Assembly (NCBI RefSeq): GCF_900106835.1
Contig: NZ_FNNR01000001.1
Coordinates: 586,118 to 650,117, forward strand
Direction: 5' to 3'
DNA: 64,000 bases
Source: Arthrobacter sp. cf158
GTDB lineage: Bacteria; Actinomycetota; Actinomycetes; Actinomycetales; Micrococcaceae
Shown here: one piece after another, positions 24,654 to 32,982 of the stretch
Position numbering within the stretch: position 1 is the first letter of the stretch
Layout: each line of letters starts with the position of its first letter
Notes under the pieces: model-generated
The model's input: only the letters and a program-made list of their open reading frames with translations
The model's database searches: none
What the model was told of the DNA's origin: nothing
Translations under genes and position numbers: made by a program

Positions 24654-26123
24654 ATGGGCCACGGTCACTCCCACGGTCATTCTGAAGGTACCGAACCAAC
24701 GCCGCAGGCGCTGGCATCGCGGAAGCGGGCCAACTGGCTTCTGGCAGCGGTGCTCGCACCCCTGGGTGTGCTCACAGTAGTGGCCATGCTGCTCATGTGG
24801 CCCTCGGGCAGCCGGGAGGGAATCTCCTTCTCCAGCCCCTACCAGGCTGCCCCAGGGGTCACGTTTGATACCGGCCGGATCCAGAGCGTGGTGGTGGAAA
24901 GCTGCACGCAGACAGGCCAATCAACGCCAGGCCAAACCGATCAAAGCAGCACCGGCCAAAACGGGCAGTCCGGCGGATCCCAGTGCACGTTCGCGTTCAC
25001 GGAGCCGGACAAGGGCGGCGAAGCGGTCAAGGTGGTCATTAACCCTGATGTTGCCATGTCCCACGGTGTGGACGTGGGGGACTCCATCAGGTATTTGAAC
25101 CTCTCTGCTGTCCAGGGCGCCAACGCCGGCAGCGGGGCTCCCGCCTATGTGTTCGTCGACTTCGTCCGCAATATTCCCATCGCCTTGCTGGCTGTTCTTT
25201 ATGCGGCAGTGGTGATCGCTGTGGCCCGTTGGCGCGGCTTCCGGGCGCTCCTGGGCCTGGTGGGTGCGTACTTCGTCCTGGTCAGCTTCATCTTGCCCGG
25301 GTTGGTGGAGGGCAAGCCGCCTCTGCTGCTGGCCCTGGTGGGATCTACGGTGATCATGATCGGGGTCCTCTATTTCGCTCACGGGTTCTCGGCGCGGACA
25401 TCTACCGCGCTGCTGGGGACAATTTTCGGACTTGGCATTACTGCCTTGCTGGCGGCCTGGGCCACGGACGCAGCCAATCTGGCGGGCGTTGGAAACCACG
25501 ATGCCTCCACCTTGGTGAACATGTCACCCCAGATCTCGATCTCCGGGATCATCCTCTGCGGCCTCATCATTTCCGGCCTGGGCGTGCTCAATGACGTGAC
25601 CATCACCCAGTCGTCCGCTGTGTGGGAGCTCTACGAACTGGCCCCCAACACCAGTGCCCGCAAACTGTTTTCCTCTGCCATGCGGATCGGCAGGGACCAC
25701 ATCGCCTCCACCGTGTACACCATCGCATTTGCATACGCGGGCGCGGCCCTCCCGATCCTCATCATCGTGATGCTTTACGACCGGCCGCTGGCCGAGGCCC
25801 TGACCAGCGCCGAACTGTCCGAGGAAGTCATCCGTACACTCGTGGGTTCCATCGGCCTGGTCCTCGCCATCCCGGTGACCACCCTGATCGCTGTCCTGGT
25901 GGTCAAGGCAACCGGCATAAAGCGTCTCGCTGCGGCGGACGCGCCATCGGTACGTCCCGACGACGTGGAGGACACCGGCGCGCTGGCGGCAGCGGCCGCC
26001 GTCGTGCGTTCAGAGGCGCACGACGACCACGACGACGATGCCCGCCTGGACGTTTCCGGGAAGCCTGCGCAACCCGGCAGCCGGCGCGCCCAACGCGAAG
26101 CGGAACGGCGCGGCACCGACTGA
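24654..26123 (+). CDS. YibE/F-like membrane protein
   Basis: The 489-residue protein starts with a histidine-rich segment (MGHGHSHGHSEG), then one transmembrane helix. An extracytoplasmic domain of about 130 residues includes a Gln/Ser/Gly-rich stretch. About seven further membrane helices belong to the YibE/F family (FVRNIPIALLAVLYAAVVIA, the ITQSSAVWELYEL region, and RIGRDHIASTVYTIAFAYAG). The function of the family is unknown. A TTG at 24645 in the same frame has a TAAGG 9 bp upstream and could be the true start. The cytoplasmic C-terminus is rich in acidic and His residues (EAHDDHDDDARLD). Confidence 0.78.
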   Translation: MGHGHSHGHSEGTEPTPQALASRKRANWLLAAVLAPLGVLTVVAMLLMWPSGSREGISFSSPYQAAPGVTFDTGRIQSVVVESCTQTGQSTPGQTDQSSTGQNGQSGGSQCTFAFTEPDKGGEAVKVVINPDVAMSHGVDVGDSIRYLNLSAVQGANAGSGAPAYVFVDFVRNIPIALLAVLYAAVVIAVARWRGFRALLGLVGAYFVLVSFILPGLVEGKPPLLLALVGSTVIMIGVLYFAHGFSARTSTALLGTIFGLGITALLAAWATDAANLAGVGNHDASTLVNMSPQISISGIILCGLIISGLGVLNDVTITQSSAVWELYELAPNTSARKLFSSAMRIGRDHIASTVYTIAFAYAGAALPILIIVMLYDRPLAEALTSAELSEEVIRTLVGSIGLVLAIPVTTLIAVLVVKATGIKRLAAADAPSVRPDDVEDTGALAAAAAVVRSEAHDDHDDDARLDVSGKPAQPGSRRAQREAERRGTD

Positions 26124-26157
26124 AGCACCTCATGGTCACTACGTTCGGCCGCCCGGG

Positions 26158-26352
26158 CTGCGTCCGGGGGGCGGCACAGTGGCAGATACCGCCAAAGCCG
26201 CGACGCTCTCCGAAGGGAATGTGCGGAACTACCTGTCGGCGGCGATGGCCAAGACAGGGGCAAGAACCAGGGCGGAAGCCGTCAGGTTGGCCGGGGACAC
26301 CGGCTGGCTTCTGCAGTGCTTCCCGCCGATTTGCCCGCATTTGCAACAATAG
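26158..26352 (+). pseudogene. Relic of a LuxR/NarL-type response regulator (C-terminal HTH only)
   Basis: One frame reads GGTVADTAKAATLSEGNVRN followed by YLSAAMAKTGARTRAEAVRL and AGDTGWL, which is the end of a LuxR-type helix-turn-helix as found in NarL/DesR-like regulators. No receiver domain or start precedes it, and the frame reads past the normal GWL end by 14 residues (to CPHLQQ) before stopping at 26352. It is therefore a 5'-deleted remnant lying between the YibE/F gene and dusB. No partner kinase is present. Confidence 0.7.
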
Positions 26353-26356
26353 ATGG

Positions 26357-27538
26357 GTGACTGTAGTAGCAACGCCCCCCGCACCAAAGCTTGAGCTCCC
26401 GCCATTGAAGCTCGGTGGGATTACCGTGGACACCCCGGTAATCCTCGCCCCCATGGCGGGCATCACCAACTCTGCCTTCCGCAGGCTATGCCGTGAATAT
26501 GGCGGCGGCATGTACGTGGCAGAGATGGTGACGTCGCGTGCCCTGGTGGAGCGGACGCCCGAATCGTTGCGCATCATCTCGCATGATGAGGACGAGAAAG
26601 TCCGCTCCGTGCAGCTCTACGGCGTGGATCCCGTGACGGTGGGCGCTGCAGTGCGCATGCTCGTCGAAGAGGACCGCGCCGATCACATCGACCTCAACTT
26701 TGGGTGCCCGGTACCTAAAGTCACCCGTCGCGGCGGCGGTTCTGCCCTGCCGTGGAAGATCGACCTCTTCACCTCCATCGTCAATACAGCGGTCAAGGAA
26801 GCTTCCAAGGGCGGCATCCCGCTGACCATCAAGATGCGTAAAGGCATTGATGAGGACCACTTGACGTACCTCGACGCCGGCCGCATCGCCCGCGACGCAG
26901 GAGTGGCCGCCGTCGCCCTGCACGGCCGAACCGCAGCACAGTTCTATTCCGGCCAGGCCGACTGGTCCGCCATTGCCCGCCTCCGCGAGGCCTTGCCGGA
27001 TATCCCGGTGCTGGGTAACGGCGATATTTGGTCCGCGGAAGATGCAGTCCGCATGGTGCGCGAAACAGGCGTGGACGGTGTCGTGGTGGGCCGCGGCTGC
27101 CAGGGCCGCCCGTGGCTCTTCGGTGACCTCCAGGCGGCCTTCGAAGGCAGCGACCAGCGGCACCGCCCCGGACTCCGCGAAGTGGCTGAGGGCGTTTACC
27201 GCCACGCCGAGCTGATGGTGGAAACCTTTGGCAACGACGAATACAAAGCGCTGCGCGAAATCCGCAAGCACATGGCCTGGTACTTCAAGGGCTACGTGGT
27301 GGGCGGAGAGCTCCGCGCCAAGCTGGCCACCGTGCCCACCCTTGACGTGCTGCGCGAATACCTTGATGAATTGGACATGGACTCGCCTTACCCGGGCGTG
27401 GATTCCGAAGGTCCGCGCGGCCGGGCGGGCTCGCCGAAGAAGCCGGCCTTGCCGAAGGACTGGCTGGAGAGCCGTCAGCTGAACGCTGAACAGAGTGCGG
27501 ATATCTCGGCGGCAGAGCTGGACGTTTCGGGCGGCTAG
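26357..27538 (+). CDS. dusB: tRNA-dihydrouridine synthase
   Basis: The 393-residue flavoenzyme reduces uridines to dihydrouridine in tRNA. Motifs are APMAGITNSAFRRLCREYG near residue 31, DLNFGCPVPKVTRRGGG with the catalytic Cys, HGRTAAQFYSGQADW, and VLGNGDIWSAEDA with VVVGRGCQGRPWLF for FMN phosphate binding. The C-terminal helical RNA-binding region is present. The GTG at 26357 is chosen because the conserved N-terminus begins there; the frame is open far upstream in an alternative frame of the YibE/F gene, which is a shadow. The family name dusB follows common usage. Confidence 0.92.
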   Translation: MTVVATPPAPKLELPPLKLGGITVDTPVILAPMAGITNSAFRRLCREYGGGMYVAEMVTSRALVERTPESLRIISHDEDEKVRSVQLYGVDPVTVGAAVRMLVEEDRADHIDLNFGCPVPKVTRRGGGSALPWKIDLFTSIVNTAVKEASKGGIPLTIKMRKGIDEDHLTYLDAGRIARDAGVAAVALHGRTAAQFYSGQADWSAIARLREALPDIPVLGNGDIWSAEDAVRMVRETGVDGVVVGRGCQGRPWLFGDLQAAFEGSDQRHRPGLREVAEGVYRHAELMVETFGNDEYKALREIRKHMAWYFKGYVVGGELRAKLATVPTLDVLREYLDELDMDSPYPGVDSEGPRGRAGSPKKPALPKDWLESRQLNAEQSADISAAELDVSGG

Positions 27539-27602
27539 CCTCACACGTGTAAGACTGGCTCAAGAAGCTCCACACCCCGGCGCTTGAAGGAGGCAGATAC
27601 CC

Positions 27603-28907
27603 ATGGGAACCGAAGCAATACTTGGCCACCACGATTTCGTGCTGGCTATTCCCGGCTACACCGACGTGGATTCTGCACGGTGGGTCGAAGAATCCCGCAA
27701 GACGACGTACCGCTCGGACTTCGAGCGGGACCGTGCCAGGGTCCTGCATTCCTCGGCATTGCGCCGCTTGGGCGCCAAAACACAGGTGGTGGCCCCGGAC
27801 ACTGATGACTTTGTGCGCACCCGGCTGACCCACAGCCTGGAAGTAGCCCAAGTGGGCCGTGAGCTCGGCCGCTCCTTGGGCTGCGATCCCGACGTCGTGG
27901 ACACTGCCTGCCTCAGCCATGACCTGGGGCACCCGCCGTTCGGCCACAACGGCGAGTCTGCCCTGAACGAGGTGGCGCACACCATCGGCGGTTTTGAAGG
28001 GAATGCGCAAACCCTCAGGCTGCTCACCCGGCTTGAGCCCAAGGTCCTCAGTGAGGACGGAAGGCCTGCCGGGCTCAACCTGACCCGCGCCAGCCTGGAC
28101 GCCGCGTCCAAATACCCGTGGTCCGCCGTCGACGCCCCCGTCATCCACGGGCACCGCACCAGTAAGTTCGGCGCCTACGAGGACGATCTTCCCGTGTTCG
28201 AGTGGCTGCGTGAAGGTGCTCCCGGCAACCGGTCCTGCATCGAGGCACAGGTGATGGACCTGGCAGATGACATATCGTATTCGGTCCATGACGTGGAGGA
28301 CGCGATCGTTGCCGGCCATTTCCAACTGAAGTGGATGGAGAACCCGGACCACCGCGCCCGCGTGGTGGGCTACACCAAGCAGTGGTACCTCCCGCACAAT
28401 GATCCCGCCGAAATTGACGCGGCGCTCGCCCGTCTTGAAGCCACCAAGGTGTGGGTCCGCGAAGCAGACGGAAGCCGGAAGTCCATGGCAGCGTTGAAGG
28501 ACATGACCAGCCAGCTGATCGGCCGGTTCTGCCAGAGCGCCATGGAGACAACCCGGGATCATTTCGGTCCGTCCAATCTGACCCGCTACGCGGCTGAACT
28601 CATGGTCCCGGAGGACACCGTCACCGAGATCGCCGTCCTGAAGGGCCTTGCCACCACGTTCGTCATCTCCACCGACCATCGCCAGCCGGTCTACGAGCGC
28701 CAGCGCGAGGTGCTCCATGCATTGGTGGGTGTCTTGAACGCCACCGGCGACCGCCACTTGGAGCCGATGTTCGCCGCGGACTGGCGCGACGCCGTCGACG
28801 ACGGTGCCCGGCTGCGCGTGGTGATTGACCAGGTTGCTTCGCTGACGGATGTTTCCGCCCTGGCCATGTATGAGCGCCTGGTGGGCAGCCTTCCCTCCCT
28901 CTGGTAA
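27603..28907 (+). CDS. dgt: Deoxyguanosinetriphosphate triphosphohydrolase-like protein
   Basis: The 434-residue HD-domain protein removes triphosphate from dNTPs. The metal ligands are visible as RTRLTHSLEVAQVGREL near residue 75 and ACLSHDLGHPPFGHNGE near 100, with a later LADDISYSVHDVEDA block. This is the shorter Dgt-like type common in actinobacteria, usually dnaG-linked as it is here. GAAGGAGG lies 9 bp before the ATG. dnaG follows 64 bp downstream in the same direction. Confidence 0.9.
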   Translation: MGTEAILGHHDFVLAIPGYTDVDSARWVEESRKTTYRSDFERDRARVLHSSALRRLGAKTQVVAPDTDDFVRTRLTHSLEVAQVGRELGRSLGCDPDVVDTACLSHDLGHPPFGHNGESALNEVAHTIGGFEGNAQTLRLLTRLEPKVLSEDGRPAGLNLTRASLDAASKYPWSAVDAPVIHGHRTSKFGAYEDDLPVFEWLREGAPGNRSCIEAQVMDLADDISYSVHDVEDAIVAGHFQLKWMENPDHRARVVGYTKQWYLPHNDPAEIDAALARLEATKVWVREADGSRKSMAALKDMTSQLIGRFCQSAMETTRDHFGPSNLTRYAAELMVPEDTVTEIAVLKGLATTFVISTDHRQPVYERQREVLHALVGVLNATGDRHLEPMFAADWRDAVDDGARLRVVIDQVASLTDVSALAMYERLVGSLPSLW

Positions 28908-28971
28908 GGGGGGCCTGGCAGGGCGGCTGGGCAGGGCCCGTCCTCTTGGCCGGAGCGACTAGGATGGTCAC

Positions 28972-30855
28972 GTGGCTGGCCTGATCAAACGTGAAGATAT
29001 CGACGAAGTACGCCAGCGCACGGATATCAAGGAAGTCGTTGACGGTTACGTCACCCTGAAGGGTGCCGGACTGGGCAGCTTCAAGGGCCTGTGCCCCTTC
29101 CACGACGAACGCTCGCCCTCTTTCACCGTCCGCCCCCAAGTGGGCCGCTACCACTGCTTCGGCTGCGGCGAGGACGGGGACGCCATCTCCTTTGTCCAGA
29201 AAATGGACCATAGCTCCTTCCACGAAGCCGTTGAGAAGCTCGCCGCCCGGATCGGCTACGAACTGCGGTATGAGGACGGCGGCACCGGTCCCAGCCGGGA
29301 GGAAGTGGGCAAGCGCCAGCGACTGCTGGACGCCCACAAAATTGCCGACGAATTCTTCCGTGCCCAACTGCTGACACCGGGAGCCGCGGAGGGGCGCAAC
29401 TTCCTGGATGGCCGCGGCTTTGACCGCGCTGCCGCCGAGCACTTCGGCGTGGGCTACGCGCCACAGGGGTGGGACGCACTGTTGAAGCATCTCCGCGGCC
29501 GTGGGTTCACTGATGCTGAGTTGAAACTCACAGGCATGTTCTCCGAAGGGAACCGAGGGATCTACGACCGCTTCCGGGGCAGGCTGATCTGGCCCATCCG
29601 GGACATCGCAGGTGACACTATCGGCTTCGGTGCCCGGAAGCTCTACGAAGATGATCAGGGCCCCAAATACCTGAACACCCCGGAGACCACGCTCTACAAG
29701 AAGTCCCAGGTCCTCTACGGGATCGACCTCGCCAAACGGAACATCGCCAAGGAACGCCAACTGGTGGTGGTTGAGGGGTACACCGACGTCATGGCCTGCC
29801 ACCTCGCAGGAGTCACGACGGCGGTAGCCACCTGCGGTACGGCCTTCGGCACCGAACACATCAAGGTGGCCCGGCGGTTGCTCTCGGACGACGGCAGCGG
29901 GGGAGAGGTCATCTTCACCTTCGACGGCGACGCCGCCGGCCAGAAGGCTGCCCTGCGGGCCTTTGAGGAAGACCAGCGCTTCACCGCCCAGACCTACGTG
30001 GCCGTGGAGCCATCGGGTGCCGATCCCTGTGATCTTCGCCAGCTCAAGGGTGACGGGGCAGTTCGCGATCTCATCGGAACCCGGAAGCCGCTCTTTGAGT
30101 TTGCCATCCGGGCGACCCTCCGCCGGCACAACCTGGACACCGTGGAAGGGCGTGTGGCGGCCCTGCGGGAAGCTGCTCCAGTGGTGGCCCAGATCAGGGA
30201 CTCCGCCACGAGGCCGGGCTACACGCGGGAACTGGCCGGTTGGCTGGGCATGCCCATCGAAGAGGTCAGCCGATACGTTGGGGCAGCCGCCAAGCGGGTG
30301 GGCGCCGGCGGCAGTCCGTCCGGCCCTGCCGATCAGTCGCCCGCCACGCCGGCACCGCAGTCGTCCGGTCCTGTCTTCCAGCGACCTGACCCCAGGGATC
30401 CTATTGCGGGAATGGAGCGCCAGGCGCTGGAGGTGGTGCTGCAGGAGCCGGGAGTCCTGGGTGGGGGAGCCTGGGAGCGCTTCGAGGCTTCCCATTTCGC
30501 AACGCCCGTCTACGCAGCCGTCCAGACCGCTGTGCGGGCCGCAGGACTGGCCCACTCGGCTGATCCTGTGGCATGGGTGGAGCACGTCCGCCAAGAGGTG
30601 CCCGAGCCCCTGCGACCGTTGGTGTCCGAGCTCGCGGTGACTCCGCTGCCTGCCAGCACGCCGGAAGCCATGCAGCGGTATTGTCGCGACATTCTGGCCC
30701 GCCTGTTCGAACTCCAGATCACCCGCATCAAGGCGGACAAGATGGGGCAGCTCCAGCGGCTCGACGCCGCCGCCAACCCGGCGGAATTCCAGCGGCTGAA
30801 CCGGGAGCTGATGCAGCTGGAAATGGAGCGCCGCGCCCTGCGCGCAGACGGCTGA
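28972..30855 (+). CDS. dnaG: DNA primase
   Basis: DnaG makes RNA primers at the replication fork. The 627-residue product has the CHC2 zinc finger (Cys41, His44, Cys62, Cys65 in CPFHDERSPSF and YHCFGCGEDGD), the TOPRIM core with VVVEGYTDVMACHLAG and FDGDAAGQKAA, and a C-terminal helicase-binding region after a proline/serine linker near residue 450. The start is GTG at 28972 with AGGATGG 4 bp upstream. The two tRNA-Asn genes follow on the same strand. Confidence 0.95.
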   Translation: MAGLIKREDIDEVRQRTDIKEVVDGYVTLKGAGLGSFKGLCPFHDERSPSFTVRPQVGRYHCFGCGEDGDAISFVQKMDHSSFHEAVEKLAARIGYELRYEDGGTGPSREEVGKRQRLLDAHKIADEFFRAQLLTPGAAEGRNFLDGRGFDRAAAEHFGVGYAPQGWDALLKHLRGRGFTDAELKLTGMFSEGNRGIYDRFRGRLIWPIRDIAGDTIGFGARKLYEDDQGPKYLNTPETTLYKKSQVLYGIDLAKRNIAKERQLVVVEGYTDVMACHLAGVTTAVATCGTAFGTEHIKVARRLLSDDGSGGEVIFTFDGDAAGQKAALRAFEEDQRFTAQTYVAVEPSGADPCDLRQLKGDGAVRDLIGTRKPLFEFAIRATLRRHNLDTVEGRVAALREAAPVVAQIRDSATRPGYTRELAGWLGMPIEEVSRYVGAAAKRVGAGGSPSGPADQSPATPAPQSSGPVFQRPDPRDPIAGMERQALEVVLQEPGVLGGGAWERFEASHFATPVYAAVQTAVRAAGLAHSADPVAWVEHVRQEVPEPLRPLVSELAVTPLPASTPEAMQRYCRDILARLFELQITRIKADKMGQLQRLDAAANPAEFQRLNRELMQLEMERRALRADG

Positions 30856-30908
30856 AAGCCCCGATTTCGTTTTCCGGCAGGCCCCTGTTAAGCTAGTAAC
30901 CGCTTCAT

Positions 30909-30981
30909 TCCTCCGTAGCTCAATTGGCAGAGCATTCGACTGTTAATCGAAGGGTTACTGGTTCAAGTCCAGTCGGAGGAG
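30909..30981 (+). tRNA. tRNA-Asn (GTT)
   Basis: The acceptor stem TCCTCCG pairs with CGGAGGA, the T loop is GTTCAAGTC, and the anticodon loop CTGTTAA has anticodon GTT at 30942-30944. The gene is 73 nt with discriminator G, and no CCA is encoded. Confidence 0.96.
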
Positions 30982-30988
30982 CGCACAA

Positions 30989-31026
30989 TACCCCCGTTCC
31001 GGTCCTCCGGAACGGGGGTATTTTTA
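30989..31026 (+). terminator. Terminator after the first tRNA-Asn
   Basis: A 14-bp perfect stem pairs TACCCCCGTTCCGG (30989-31002) with CCGGAACGGGGGTA (31007-31020) around a TCCT loop and is followed by TTTTTA. Confidence 0.93.
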
Positions 31027-31097
31027 TACCCCCAGGGGGTATCGGATGCCGATTTCGCATTCCGGCAGAACCTTTGCTAAAGTCATAACCGCTTCAT

Positions 31098-31170
31098 TCC
31101 TCCGTAGCTCAATTGGCAGAGCATTCGACTGTTAATCGAAGGGTTACTGGTTCAAGTCCAGTCGGAGGAG
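31098..31170 (+). tRNA. tRNA-Asn (GTT), second copy
   Basis: This copy is identical to the tRNA at 30909-30981 over all 73 nt, with anticodon GTT at 31131-31133. It has its own upstream region and terminator, so it is transcribed separately. Confidence 0.96.
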
Positions 31171-31175
31171 CATAA

Positions 31176-31217
31176 GAACCCCGCATCGGCTTCAAGCCGG
31201 TGCGGGGTTCGCTTTTT
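31176..31217 (+). terminator. Terminator after the second tRNA-Asn
   Basis: GAACCCCGCATCGGCTT (31176-31192) pairs with AGCCGGTGCGGGGTTC ending at 31210, with one G-T pair, and is followed by GCTTTTT. Confidence 0.92.
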
Positions 31218-31229
31218 CCGGGACGTTTC

Positions 31230-31637
31230 CTAGACGAAATCCATCTCTACGTGGAGGAACCGGGCGGCCTCAGCCACGGCCGCGAGAAATGAATCCTGCT
31301 CAGTGGGCGGAGTCCTGGGTTCGCGGGGATGCCACTCGTGGGGTGCTGAATAGACACGGGTGAAGCCGCCGCCGGGAGGCGCATAGAAGATCCCGAACCG
31401 CTGTACCGGCCACTCCGGCGAGGTCTCGGGCGCTACCAGCAACGCGGCGTCGGTCTCCGGGTTGTACCACTGGGCGATGGGGCGGCGCCGGTCGTCAGTG
31501 AAGAGGCCGGCTGCGTAGAGGGCTGCTGACTGCGGGCTGGTGACTGAGCACAGCCGGTCCCACCACAACGGCAGAATGCGCTCATCCCGACGCTGCCAGG
31601 GGGCCGGAAGCGGCTGCAGCTCTTGCCAATGTGGCAC
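31230..31637 (-). CDS. Hypothetical protein
   Basis: The 135-residue product is rich in aromatic residues and proline (IAQWYNPETDAALLV, RFGIFYAPPGGGF). I recognise no family, signal peptide or membrane segment. The start is GTG at 31637 (PHWQEL follows). Codon use looks like that of its neighbours, and no other frame on either strand is as convincing, so it is probably a real gene. It ends near the second tRNA terminator, which may serve it from the other side. Confidence 0.6.
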   Translation of the reverse strand: MPHWQELQPLPAPWQRRDERILPLWWDRLCSVTSPQSAALYAAGLFTDDRRRPIAQWYNPETDAALLVAPETSPEWPVQRFGIFYAPPGGGFTRVYSAPHEWHPREPRTPPTEQDSFLAAVAEAARFLHVEMDFV

Positions 31638-31676
31638 AACTCAACTTTATCGCCCGTGCGTTGCCCGGAAAAGGTC

Positions 31677-32960
31677 CTAGCGGGAGAGTCCCAGACGCGG
31701 ATACAGCACGTCAAAGCCTTTGGTGAGCCCGGAGTTCAGCGCAATCCCCACGTGTCCGCCATTGGGAACCTCGTAGTACGTCACCGCCATGCCCGCTGCC
31801 CGGGCCGCCGCGGAGACGGCCTTGGCGGCCGCCACGTACGTCACGTCGTCGGAGCCCACCGTGAAGACGGCCGTGGTGTCCGGGAATTGCTTGCCCTTCA
31901 TGATGTTGATGGGCTTCTGGGCGTCATAGTCAGCCTGGTTGCCGCCGAAGATCGTTGCCAGGTTCCCGGCCGGGTCCTCGGCTCCGGGGAACTCTTCGCC
32001 GGAAATGTCCACCACATTGCCCCACATGGCGGGGTACTTGACCGCAAAGGAGATGGCGCATTGCCCACCGTTGGAGTAACCGGCGATCGTCCAGTGCTCG
32101 CGGTCGGGGAGGATGTTCAGGTTGGCTTTGGCCCAGTTCACCACGTCTTCGTTGATGTACTTCTCCACGTTGCCGTACTTGGCGGTGTCGAGGCAGAGGG
32201 TGTCGTCCTGGTCCGGGCCGATCTGGTCCGCGACGATCGCGATGGGGGCCAATCCGTTGTTCTTCGCCGCGAACTCATCCAGTGCAGCGGAAACGTATTG
32301 CGGGTCGGGAAGGCCTGGCTGACCCATCATGAGGACGTACAGGGGCAACTTGGGCGGATTGTCGGTGAGGGCTGCGGGAGGGAGGTAGATGCCGGCCGGA
32401 CGGGCATTGAATCCCGAGGCCGTTGCGGGGATCACCTGCGTGCCCACTTCACCTTTGGCGGGCATGGTGGCCGGGGGTTTCCAGCTCTGCCAGAGCGGAC
32501 CTGCAGGAATGGAAGCGTCCGGGTTTGGTTTGTTCAATTGGATGGCGCCCTCGGTGGAGATCCCCAGCGCCGAGCCCAGTGTCTTGTTGAGTCCAAACTC
32601 AGTATTGATGCCGAGGGCAGCCACCAGGAGGAACACCGGGATGGATACTGCGGCCACTGCTTTCCGCCACCTCGGGCTGTGGCGGAAGCTCACCACAGCA
32701 AGCCCCAACGCCGCGAAGCACGTGATCGCCCAGAACCACACCCGCGGCGTGAGTCCCACGTGGAAGACGTCCATGACGTCTTCCACCACCCACACGGTCA
32801 GCCACCCCACCAGGGCAGCGGTGACGATGGCGGTGATGGCGGTGAGTGCCCAGCGCGCCGACGGCCGGAGAAACAGCAGCAGGAAAAACGCGGCGCCGAT
32901 GACTCCCGCGATGATCATGACTACCGGGCCGCTGATCTCGAGTTTCAGGATGTCGTTCAT
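31677..32960 (-). CDS. Membrane-anchored esterase (Ag85/esterase D-like alpha/beta hydrolase)
   Basis: The 427-residue protein has four N-terminal transmembrane segments (residues about 10-140) followed by an extracytoplasmic alpha/beta-hydrolase domain of the esterase family that includes S-formylglutathione hydrolases and mycolyltransferases. The nucleophile elbow is IAGYSNGGQCA, and a C-terminal NGGHVGIAL supplies the His. Mycolic acids are not expected in this genus, so the substrate is probably another envelope ester. It lies 22 bp downstream of the lysyl-phosphatidylglycerol synthase-like gene and is likely co-transcribed, which hints at a role in lipid or wall modification. Confidence 0.78.
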   Translation of the reverse strand: MNDILKLEISGPVVMIIAGVIGAAFFLLLFLRPSARWALTAITAIVTAALVGWLTVWVVEDVMDVFHVGLTPRVWFWAITCFAALGLAVVSFRHSPRWRKAVAAVSIPVFLLVAALGINTEFGLNKTLGSALGISTEGAIQLNKPNPDASIPAGPLWQSWKPPATMPAKGEVGTQVIPATASGFNARPAGIYLPPAALTDNPPKLPLYVLMMGQPGLPDPQYVSAALDEFAAKNNGLAPIAIVADQIGPDQDDTLCLDTAKYGNVEKYINEDVVNWAKANLNILPDREHWTIAGYSNGGQCAISFAVKYPAMWGNVVDISGEEFPGAEDPAGNLATIFGGNQADYDAQKPINIMKGKQFPDTTAVFTVGSDDVTYVAAAKAVSAAARAAGMAVTYYEVPNGGHVGIALNSGLTKGFDVLYPRLGLSR

Positions 32961-32982
32961 GCCCGGGCCGCACCTTCCGGGA

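Larger units (their letters stand above)
30863..31170 (+). repeat. Tandem duplication of a promoter plus tRNA-Asn unit
   Basis: Unit 1 (30863-30981) and unit 2 (31051-31170) both begin GATTTCG, share TTCCGGCAG, then a -10-like hexamer (TAAGCT at 30889-30894, TAAAGT at 31078-31083), TAACCGCTTCAT, and an identical tRNA gene 189 bp apart. The tRNA bodies are identical, whereas the upstream halves have diverged, which suggests gene conversion or selection on the tRNA. Confidence 0.8.

Noticed and set aside
25622..26356. Upstream extension of the dusB frame through the YibE/F gene
   Set aside because: The extension is an out-of-frame shadow of YibE/F and Arg-rich. The DusB N-terminus begins at the GTG at 26357.
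27541..27602. ACACGTGT palindrome upstream of dgt as an operator
   Set aside because: It is a single 8-bp palindrome close to the dusB stop, within chance expectation.
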